From Gimibacter soli (GTDB lineage Bacteria; Pseudomonadota; Alphaproteobacteria; Sphingomonadales; Kordiimonadaceae), in contig NZ_CP116805.1 in the NCBI RefSeq assembly GCF_028463845.1, positions 1-64,000 on the forward strand: a stretch of 64,000 nt of DNA, given 5' to 3'. Below the pieces are notes generated by a model, which was not told the DNA's origin, ran no database searches, and was given only the letters and a program-made list of their open reading frames with translations. A program made the position numbers and the translations under genes. Positions 54,406 to 62,099 of the stretch are shown in pieces. Each line of letters begins with the position of its first letter. Positions within the stretch are counted from its first letter, which is position 1.

Positions 54406-57400
54406 TCACGCACTGGTGATGCCATCATTTCTGCCGCTCGCCATCAATTCATCTAACGCTTCTTCAAGGCGTTCTTCGGGTAGCTCCATCAACCGGGCAC
54501 CATCGGTCCACAACAGGGCGGCCCGGATGCGCTTGCCCGGATGCAGGGCTTTCAGCGCAGCCCGATACAGTGCCATCTGCTTCATGTAAAGGGGGGCAAC
54601 ACCCTCCACCACCTCAGGCGGCGGGCGGTTGGTTTTATAGTCGACAATCAGGATCTGGTTGCCGATGGCGACAAGCCGGTCCACTTGCCCTGCCAGCGCC
54701 CGGCCCCCGATCACGCCGGCAACCGGCACTTCGGCACGGCTGCCGGGCCCAAAGAGGGGCGCGAACACCGGATCATTGAGAATGGCATCGACCTCGCGGG
54801 CAAGGGCGGCCTGCTCCGCCACTGTCAGCCCGTGTGCGGGCTCGGCCAGATAGCGCGCTGCCGCCGCCGGCCTGTCGGCTGCGTCCATTTCCGGCAGCCA
54901 TTCGAGAAGCGCGTGCACGAGCTTGCCGCGCGCGAACCGGCGCGCCGCACGGGCGGCGAGCGGGCTTGCTGCTGCCGGCTCGTCGTCATCCGGCCGCGAA
55001 GGGGCCAGCGGGCGCGGCGGCACAGGCTCGGACGGTGCAGCCACCCGCAGCCACGCCGGTGGTAGCACAGCGGCACGGGCTGCCTCGCCCTTCTCCGCCG
55101 CTCTCACCTCCGCCGTCTGCTGCACTTCGTGGCGCAGGATCGTCAGCCCGTCCGGGCCGTTCATCTCTGCAGCGCCAAGCCGCTTGAAGCCTTCCTCGAT
55201 GGCGGCGAACCAGCTGTCGTCACCGGCTGCCTTCTTGCCCTGCCAGCCAGCCACATACAGCCGGTCCTCGGCGCGGGTCAGCGCCACATAAAGGAGCCGC
55301 CGGTATTCGGCGATGGCCTTTGCCTTCAGATCGCCCTTGAGGCGGGTGACGAGCGGCAGGGTCGCCCCTTCCTTCGACCACATCAGAAGCGGCGCCCCGC
55401 CGTCTTCCGGCGCGAAATCGAGTATGCGCCCATCCTTCGAAATATCCGGCAGCGAGGTCAGGTCGGTCAGGAACACAATAGGCGCCTGCAGCCCCTTGGC
55501 CCCGTGGCAGGTCATCACGCGGACCGCGCCGCCTGCGGCTTCCATATCGCGTTTGACCTCGGCGCCTGCGCGTTCGACATGCGTCAGGAAGCCGAGCAGC
55601 GACGGGGCCGCCGTGCGCTCATAGGCCAGCGCCTCGGCCATGAAGGCATCGACCGGATCATGGATATCGGCACCGAGCCGCGCCGCCAGCTTCTCGCGCC
55701 CGCCAAGGGGCCCGAGGATGCGGTTCATGAAATCAAACGGGGTCAGATGATCCGCCGCATTCAGCGCCTGCAACATCCAGCCATAAGCCGCCTTCCAGTC
55801 ATCGCGTTCGTGCGCGCGGGCGGCGAGGCTGGCCCAGAGGCTTATCTCGCCGCGGCCATAGGCGAGATCATAAAGCGACTGCTCGCCCACTCCGATGAAG
55901 GGGGATTTCAGCACGGTCGCGAGCGTCAGGTCGTCCCCCGGCTGCAGCACCGCGCGGGCGAGTGCCATCAGGTCCATCACCGGCAATTCTTCGGTCAGCA
56001 CCATGCGGTCCCGGCCCGCGACCGGCACCTGCAGGCGTTTCAGCGCCCGCACCAGATGGTCGGCAATCGCCCCCCGCTTGCGCACAAGGATCAGGATATC
56101 GCCGGCGGTGATGGGCCGCGCCTTGGAGACAAGAATCTCACCCTTCCGGATCATGTCGCGGATGCGCCGCGCGATACGCCATGCGGTGCGCTGGGCGGCG
56201 TCATCTACTTCTTCCTGCACCAAAGGCGGGGTCCACGCTTCTACAGCAGCATCCTCGCTGCCGCGCGGCACCTCAAGCGGCCAAAGCTCCACAAGGCCGC
56301 CCGCACCCTTGCGCGAGAAATCATGCCGCACGCTGGCGTCTGTGGCCGTCAGTCCGAGCCGCGCCGGGGCCTCGTCATGGAACACAGCATCGACAAGTGC
56401 CAGCACCGCCTCGCCCGACCGGAAGGACCGGTCCAGCGGCACGGTATCGGTCGCGGCCTCGGCCCCTTCGGCGCGGGTGAAAAGCCGGTTGCGCGCCTCG
56501 ATGAATTCGCGCGGGTCGGCGCGCTGGAAGGAGAAGATCGATTGCTTGTCGTCACCGACCGCAAAAACCGTGCGCTGCACGTCCCGCGCCCCGGCGCCGG
56601 AGAAGAACTCGTTCGCCACGGCCTCAACCACACTCCACTGATCGCGGTTCGTATCCTGCGCCTCATCCACCAGAATATGGTCAATCTCGCCATCGAGCTT
56701 GAAAAGTATCCAGGCGGCGATCCCCTCGTTCTCCAGCAGTTGTACCGAGCGTTGGATCATATCGTCAAAGTCGATGAGGCCGCGTTCAGCCTTCACGGTA
56801 CGGTAGGCATCGAGCATCGCGGCACCAAGCGCGAGAAGCGCCGCTGTCGTTTCAGCGACCGTCGCCGCCGTCAGCCGTTCCCGCACGAACAGAAGCCGCG
56901 CGGTTTCCTTGGCGATCACCTCGGCAAGCGCAGGGTTCGCCGCCAGTGTCGGCTTGTTGGCGACAGTTTTGCGCGGCTCATATTTCTGGGTGAGGAAAAC
57001 GAGGCTCAGGGCATCGAAAAGCGCTTCACGCTCGGCCTCCTCCGCCGCCATGAAATCGGCGAGCGGCCGGGCGCGGTCCGCTTCAGAAGCCGAGCCTTCC
57101 ATCATCGCTGCAGCAAGGGCGCGAAGCCCGGTTTCGTCCATCGCGGTGGGGGCGCAGGCAGCGGCCCGGATCCTGTCTGCCGTATCGTCCGGCGAAATAC
57201 CAAGCGAACGGCGAAGTGCGGCCACCATCCCGTCTGCCGAGCCATATGCTGCCATCGAGCGCGCCATCAGCGGGCCATAGAAGGCGAGGTCCCCGATCAC
57301 CTCATCAAACGTGTTTTCGGTGACGCGGGCAGCAACGGTATCGAGGGCGGCACGCAGGGCCACTTCATGCTTCAGCCGTGTGCGGGCGAGCATCTCGTCC

Positions 57401-57876
57401 CGCGCGCCAGCCATCACCTCGCCCGCCAGCGCTTCTTCCATGCCTTCAAAGCCCGGTGCGATCCCGGCTTCCAAGGGGAACCGGCCCAGAAGCGACTGGC
57501 AGAAGCTGTGGAAGGTCATGATTTTCAGCCCGCCCGGCAGATCGAGCACGAGGGCAAAAAGCCGCCGCACGCGAGCCAGCATGTCGGCGTTCGCCCGCTC
57601 CCCCGTGCGCACCAGAATGCGGCCCGCGAGCTCGGCGTCTGTCAGCCGTGTCCATTCGCCAAGTTCGGCGAAGATGCGGCTTTTCATCTCGGCCGCCGCC
57701 GCCTTGGTGAAGGTAAGGCAAAGAATTCGTTCCGGATGCGTACCGGTGACCATCAGCCTGAGCACACGTGCTGTCAGGACGTGGGTTTTGCCGGTCCCGG
57801 CGCTTGCTGCCACCCATGCGGTAAGGGCGGGGTTGGTGGCGCGCTCCTGCGCCTTGGTCATCTGGGGGCCGCTCAT
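54406..57876 (-). CDS. addA: Double-strand break repair helicase-nuclease AddA
   Basis: UvrD-like 3'-5' helicase with nuclease, working with AddB as the alphaproteobacterial RecBCD analogue. Walker A VAASAGTGKTHVLTARV at residues 20-35, LCLTFTKAAAAEM, IDFDDMIQ and the DEAQDTN box near residue 385, late helicase motif VMTCHGAKGLQAPIVFL, and a C-terminal RecB-type nuclease motif ILIVDYKTNRPPP. Start ATG 57876 (MSGPQMTK) overlaps the addB stop by 4 bp. 1156 aa. Confidence 0.96.
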   Translation of the reverse strand: MSGPQMTKAQERATNPALTAWVAASAGTGKTHVLTARVLRLMVTGTHPERILCLTFTKAAAAEMKSRIFAELGEWTRLTDAELAGRILVRTGERANADMLARVRRLFALVLDLPGGLKIMTFHSFCQSLLGRFPLEAGIAPGFEGMEEALAGEVMAGARDEMLARTRLKHEVALRAALDTVAARVTENTFDEVIGDLAFYGPLMARSMAAYGSADGMVAALRRSLGISPDDTADRIRAAACAPTAMDETGLRALAAAMMEGSASEADRARPLADFMAAEEAEREALFDALSLVFLTQKYEPRKTVANKPTLAANPALAEVIAKETARLLFVRERLTAATVAETTAALLALGAAMLDAYRTVKAERGLIDFDDMIQRSVQLLENEGIAAWILFKLDGEIDHILVDEAQDTNRDQWSVVEAVANEFFSGAGARDVQRTVFAVGDDKQSIFSFQRADPREFIEARNRLFTRAEGAEAATDTVPLDRSFRSGEAVLALVDAVFHDEAPARLGLTATDASVRHDFSRKGAGGLVELWPLEVPRGSEDAAVEAWTPPLVQEEVDDAAQRTAWRIARRIRDMIRKGEILVSKARPITAGDILILVRKRGAIADHLVRALKRLQVPVAGRDRMVLTEELPVMDLMALARAVLQPGDDLTLATVLKSPFIGVGEQSLYDLAYGRGEISLWASLAARAHERDDWKAAYGWMLQALNAADHLTPFDFMNRILGPLGGREKLAARLGADIHDPVDAFMAEALAYERTAAPSLLGFLTHVERAGAEVKRDMEAAGGAVRVMTCHGAKGLQAPIVFLTDLTSLPDISKDGRILDFAPEDGGAPLLMWSKEGATLPLVTRLKGDLKAKAIAEYRRLLYVALTRAEDRLYVAGWQGKKAAGDDSWFAAIEEGFKRLGAAEMNGPDGLTILRHEVQQTAEVRAAEKGEAARAAVLPPAWLRVAAPSEPVPPRPLAPSRPDDDEPAAASPLAARAARRFARGKLVHALLEWLPEMDAADRPAAAARYLAEPAHGLTVAEQAALAREVDAILNDPVFAPLFGPGSRAEVPVAGVIGGRALAGQVDRLVAIGNQILIVDYKTNRPPPEVVEGVAPLYMKQMALYRAALKALHPGKRIRAALLWTDGARLMELPEERLEEALDELMASGRNDGITSA

Positions 57877-60800
57877 GCCTCGCCCCCTTCGAACGGGTCG
57901 CGGGCATCGCGCCATTCTTTCAGCCGCGCCAGATGGTCATAGTCACCGTAACCATGCTCGTGGGCGCGCGGGTTGGAAAGATAGGCGGTATCGGGGTTCG
58001 CGAAGGCGTCCACCAGCCGCATCAGCCCTTCGGCGGCGGCATCGATGGTGCCGCGCACATCCTTCACCGGGCTCTTTTCTTCCTGGATCGGGTCACCGCC
58101 CGAGATATGCCAGAAAACGAGGTCCCCGACCTGCCCCAGCGGCACATCCTTGAAGCCACCCGCCTCGGCGAGCCAGCCTTCGAGCGGTAATTGCGGCGCA
58201 AAGCCCGCCTCGATACGCTTGGCCGTCGGTACATTGCCGGTTTTGTAATCGATGATCACAAGACTGCCGTCCTCGCGCTTGCGGTCGATCCGGTCGGCCT
58301 TGGCAAAAAGCGTGAAATCCCGCCCCGGCAATGGCCGCTCGGCCCATACTTCGACCGCCAGTGTTTCGTGGGTTTCTGCGCGCACGGCCTCGTTTTCCAC
58401 GAACCAGCGGGCGATGCGCTCGAACCGCGGCCACCAGAAGGCATAAACGCCGGGCTGGCTGAGGACGGGGGCAAAGCTTTCGCGCCCGATGGCCAGAAGC
58501 CGCTCGACCCCTGCCTCGCCCACACGCGGACCGGGCTCAGCGAGGAACCGTTCAAGCGCGTCGTGCAGCAGCGTGCCCTTCTTGGCCGCGTTCGGTGGCT
58601 CGTCGAGGGCATCAAGCACTTCAAGCCCCAGCACCTTGCGCGCATAAAGGCTGTAGGGATCGCGCATCAGGGTTTCCACCTGCGTGACGGACAGGCGCTT
58701 CGGCCGAGCCTCGACAGCCGGTTTCGGTGCCGGTGCCTCGATCCGCACAGGGGCAACGGGTGCGTCGAGGGCTGCTGCCCAATCAAGATAACGATGGGCG
58801 CGCGGCACCGGCTTGCCGGCCAGCGCCTCGATCCGGAAAAGCCAGCGGCTTTGCACGGTCGGGCTGCCCGCCACCTTCAGTGCGCGCGACAGAATCACGC
58901 GGGGGGCAGCAGCCGCCATCAGGAAATCATGGGCCGCCTGACCCACCTTGCGGTCTTCGGACGGCAGGTCGAGCTTGCGGCGCATTTCCCCGTTCATCCA
59001 GGGATCACGCACCGGCTCGCGCGGCCAGCTGCCTTCGTTGAGGCCGCCAAGGATCATCACATCCGCCCGTATGAGACGGGCTTCCAGTGGCCCGAGGATC
59101 ATCAGGCGCGGATGGCGCCCCCACACAGGGCGTACGACCAGCCCGATCAGCCATTCGGCAAAGAGGGCGGCATAGGCATCGCCGCCAATTGGCCCGGCGA
59201 TCGGAGCTTCGTCGATAATCTCGGCAAGGAGGGCGGCAATCGCATTGCCTGCCTCGCCGCGCCACAGCACCACATCGCCGGTGTCATGATCATTGGCGGC
59301 AAGTGCCTCCGCGACCGTCAGGTGCGCTTTCAGCACAAGGCCCGCCGCCTTGTCTTCGTCCACCGCATCCTCGAAGGGCTTCAGGATATGGATCAGCCGT
59401 TCAAGCCGCTTTACGTCTTTCTCAAAGCCCTTGGCCGCCTTGGCGCGGTCCATCAGGCCCGCAAGCCCCGCCGCCGGGCGCGGCCCGCGCAGCACCAGCC
59501 GGTCAAGCCGCCGCACCCAATCGAGGAAAGGCCCGCGCGCCTCGCCCGCCGCCGCAAAAGGATGCTGCAACAGGGCGAGAAGCGGCACCGGCGCGAAATG
59601 CTTGGCCGCCGCTTCAGCGAGCAGCAGCAGGAAACGCCCGGTGAGGCTGAGGATCGCCGGATCGCCCGCCGAATCGTCCACCTTCACCCCGAAACGGGCA
59701 AGTTCCGCCTTCACATAGCGCGCGAGGGCGCGGTCAGGCGTCACAAGCGCGGCAGTACATTCGGGCGTTTCGATGGCCTCGCGCATCACGCAGGCGATGG
59801 CAGCGGCTTCCTCGCGCTCGGTCGGTGCCTCGATCATTTCCATGCCGACGAAAATGTCGACTTCTGCCCGTTCGCGGTATCCGGCGGATTGCCAGTAGCC
59901 GGTGGCTTCCGCCGGGCGCAGGGCATCGATGATGAGCGACAGCCGGCCATCGCTGCCGCCATCCGGTGCAGCGCTTTCATCCCACGGCTCAACTTCATCG
60001 CGGCTGACCTGCATGGTCTCCAGAAGTGCTTTCAGCATGGCCTGCGGGTGGGTCTGGTTGCGGTGCGCTTTCGCGTCGATCACCGCCCACGCATCGGCGT
60101 CGATTTCGGTATCGAGGCCGGGCAGTACTACCATGCCTTCAGGGAGCCGCGAGACGACCTTCAGAAGTTCGGCTGTTGCGGGAACAGAGCCTGTGGAGCC
60201 CGCCGCCACGACCATCCCCTTCGGCGGATGATCCGCCCAAAGTGCAGCAAGCTGGCGGATCATCGTATCGCGCCGCGCCGCCGGGTTCATCGCGCCTTCC
60301 TCGGCAAGCACGGCAGGCCAGATGCGGGTGACGATTTCAAGGAATTCGAGCGTGATGCCCCAGTGTTTCGCAAATTCCTCGGGCACCAGATCCTTGAGCT
60401 TCGCGAAATCGGCGCCTGCGGTTTCCATCTCGTCCATCAGCCGGGCGAGCGTGCGGGCAAGCCGCCAGCCCTGCGCGGGCGACAGGGCGCCAAGATCAAG
60501 CGCGCGGCGGGCTTCTTTCTGCCAGCGGGTCAGGCATTCGAGGAGCAGCCCCAGCCGCCGAATATCGCCGATGGCGGGCGGCAGGGCGCCAGCCTCGGCG
60601 CCGAGCCCGGCTGGCGACAGGATCAGTTCCTCATCCTCCACATCGCCGACCGCGCGCATCACCGGCAGGACCAGGGCACGGTCGCCCCCTGCCCCCGGCA
60701 GCATACGCAGGAAGGCCTCGCGCAGTGCACGCTGGCTGCGGCGGTTGGGCACAAGCAGCGTAACATCGGAAAGCGGAATACCGGCAGCTTCCACCCGCGC

Positions 60801-60881
60801 CATCAGCCCACGTACCAGCGCGTCGGCAAAGGGCAAGGCCGGATCGATGGTGAAGACCTTGGGGGCAGCGGCGCGGATCAT
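57873..60881 (-). CDS. addB: Double-strand break repair protein AddB (alphaproteobacterial type)
   Basis: Partner of AddA with its own nuclease domain. N terminus VTLLVPNRRSQRALREAFLRM as in this family, which lacks an active Walker A. MILGGLNEGSWPREPVRDPW lies in the middle; the C-terminal RecB nuclease motif is LVIIDYKTGNVPT. 1002 aa. Starts 4 bp after murU ends and overlaps addA by 4 bp. Confidence 0.95.
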   Translation of the reverse strand: MIRAAAPKVFTIDPALPFADALVRGLMARVEAAGIPLSDVTLLVPNRRSQRALREAFLRMLPGAGGDRALVLPVMRAVGDVEDEELILSPAGLGAEAGALPPAIGDIRRLGLLLECLTRWQKEARRALDLGALSPAQGWRLARTLARLMDEMETAGADFAKLKDLVPEEFAKHWGITLEFLEIVTRIWPAVLAEEGAMNPAARRDTMIRQLAALWADHPPKGMVVAAGSTGSVPATAELLKVVSRLPEGMVVLPGLDTEIDADAWAVIDAKAHRNQTHPQAMLKALLETMQVSRDEVEPWDESAAPDGGSDGRLSLIIDALRPAEATGYWQSAGYRERAEVDIFVGMEMIEAPTEREEAAAIACVMREAIETPECTAALVTPDRALARYVKAELARFGVKVDDSAGDPAILSLTGRFLLLLAEAAAKHFAPVPLLALLQHPFAAAGEARGPFLDWVRRLDRLVLRGPRPAAGLAGLMDRAKAAKGFEKDVKRLERLIHILKPFEDAVDEDKAAGLVLKAHLTVAEALAANDHDTGDVVLWRGEAGNAIAALLAEIIDEAPIAGPIGGDAYAALFAEWLIGLVVRPVWGRHPRLMILGPLEARLIRADVMILGGLNEGSWPREPVRDPWMNGEMRRKLDLPSEDRKVGQAAHDFLMAAAAPRVILSRALKVAGSPTVQSRWLFRIEALAGKPVPRAHRYLDWAAALDAPVAPVRIEAPAPKPAVEARPKRLSVTQVETLMRDPYSLYARKVLGLEVLDALDEPPNAAKKGTLLHDALERFLAEPGPRVGEAGVERLLAIGRESFAPVLSQPGVYAFWWPRFERIARWFVENEAVRAETHETLAVEVWAERPLPGRDFTLFAKADRIDRKREDGSLVIIDYKTGNVPTAKRIEAGFAPQLPLEGWLAEAGGFKDVPLGQVGDLVFWHISGGDPIQEEKSPVKDVRGTIDAAAEGLMRLVDAFANPDTAYLSNPRAHEHGYGDYDHLARLKEWRDARDPFEGGEA

Positions 60882-60885
60882 TGCA

Positions 60886-61620
60886 TCAGCCCCGGCCGAG
60901 CGCTGTCAGCCGCGCCTCGGCGTCGCGCACCCCTTCGGGCGAGCCCACATGCATCCAGTCCCCCCGGTGCAAAAGCCCGAAAAGCCGACCGTTCCCGGCT
61001 GCCCGGCGGAACATCTGGCTGTTCGACCATGCGCCGTCCGGCGTGCCTTCGTAGGCCGCGGGCGAGGTTATCATGATGCCGCCATACATGAAGGGTGAGG
61101 ACGGCGCCTCCCCCCGGAAGCGCAGCAGTGCGGGTGTCGCCGGGTCGCCACCCGCGAAGAAATCGCCGGTGCCCTCGTAGCCAAGCGCCGCCCCGGTCTC
61201 GACCAGCAGCAACAGCGCGTCCATCCGCGCCGGATCGAACGCGGCGGCAAGTGTGGTGAGGGCGGTTTCCTCGCCCGGCGCATCCAGCCACAAAGCATCG
61301 CTGTTGATGACAAGGAAGGGGGCGCGCCCCAGAAGCGGCAGCGCCTTTTTCACCCCGCCCCCGGTTTCTAGGAGCGCATCGCGTTCATCGCTGATCACCA
61401 CACTGCCCGATGCCATACGGGGGCCGAGATGGGCTTCCATCTGGTCCGCCAGATGATGGACATTCACGACCACCGGGGCAGCCGATATTGCATCCAGCCG
61501 GTCCAGCGCGCGGTCAAGGAGCGTGCGGCCAAGAACTGGCACCAGGGGCTTCGGTAGACGCACCGACAATTCCCCCATCCGCGTTCCCTTGCCCGCCGCC
61601 AGAATCATCGCAGCGGTCAT
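60886..61620 (-). CDS. murU: Sugar-phosphate nucleotidyltransferase, MurU-like
   Basis: Probably N-acetylmuramate-1-phosphate uridylyltransferase of the cell-wall recycling shortcut. N terminus AMILAAGKGTRMGELSVRLPKPLVPVLG is the nucleotide-binding signature; VVVNVHHLADQMEAHL and VINSDALWLD follow. 244 aa. In relatives the kinase gene amgK normally lies between tsaE and murU, but here murU overlaps tsaE directly by 4 bp. Other NDP-sugar pyrophosphorylase roles cannot be fully excluded. Confidence 0.85.
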   Translation of the reverse strand: MTAAMILAAGKGTRMGELSVRLPKPLVPVLGRTLLDRALDRLDAISAAPVVVNVHHLADQMEAHLGPRMASGSVVISDERDALLETGGGVKKALPLLGRAPFLVINSDALWLDAPGEETALTTLAAAFDPARMDALLLLVETGAALGYEGTGDFFAGGDPATPALLRFRGEAPSSPFMYGGIMITSPAAYEGTPDGAWSNSQMFRRAAGNGRLFGLLHRGDWMHVGSPEGVRDAEARLTALGRG

Positions 61621-62099
61621 GCGGCAAGCCCCTTGAGCCGCACATCCCAGCGCGGGGCGCCGTAGAATTCCAGCCGGCGGGTGCCGCGCGCACTTTCCTC
61701 CGGCAGCGTGAGGCGCAGTACAAGCGCGTCATCCAGCCAGTCGGCAGGCAGCCTGTCCGGCCATTCGATCAGCAGAAGGGCTTCGTCCCGCGCGTCCTCA
61801 AGCCCCAGATCGTAAATCTCTTCCGGGTCCTTCAGGCGGTAGAGGTCGGCATGATAGATGGCCGGCGCCCCTTCGGGCTCATACCCCTGCACCAGCGTGA
61901 AGGTGGGGCTTGGCACTTCGGCGGTATTCTCCTTCAGAAGCGCACGGACAAGGGCGCGCGCAAAGGTGCTTTTGCCGGCACCAAGATCACCCGCAAGTGC
62001 GATCAGGTCCCCCGCGCCCACGAGGCCCGCAAGCCGCTGTGCGAGCGCCTGCATGGAAGCTTCGTCGATTGCCTCGAACATCAGGAAGGGGGTGGTCAT
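61617..62099 (-). CDS. tsaE: tRNA threonylcarbamoyladenosine biosynthesis ATPase TsaE
   Basis: ATPase of the TsaBDE complex making t6A37. Walker A GDLGAGKSTFARALV near residue 40, VPSPTFTLVQGY, HADLYRLKDPEEIYDLGLED and LLLIEWPDRL are the family hallmarks. ATG 62099 overlaps the upstream kinase stop by 4 bp; murU overlaps its end by 4 bp. 160 aa. Confidence 0.96.
   Translation of the reverse strand: MTTPFLMFEAIDEASMQALAQRLAGLVGAGDLIALAGDLGAGKSTFARALVRALLKENTAEVPSPTFTLVQGYEPEGAPAIYHADLYRLKDPEEIYDLGLEDARDEALLLIEWPDRLPADWLDDALVLRLTLPEESARGTRRLEFYGAPRWDVRLKGLAA

Noticed and set aside
55129-61076. Two rightward frames of more than 900 codons opposite addA and addB
   Set aside because: Product of high GC on the opposite strand; sense frames show helicase and nuclease motifs.
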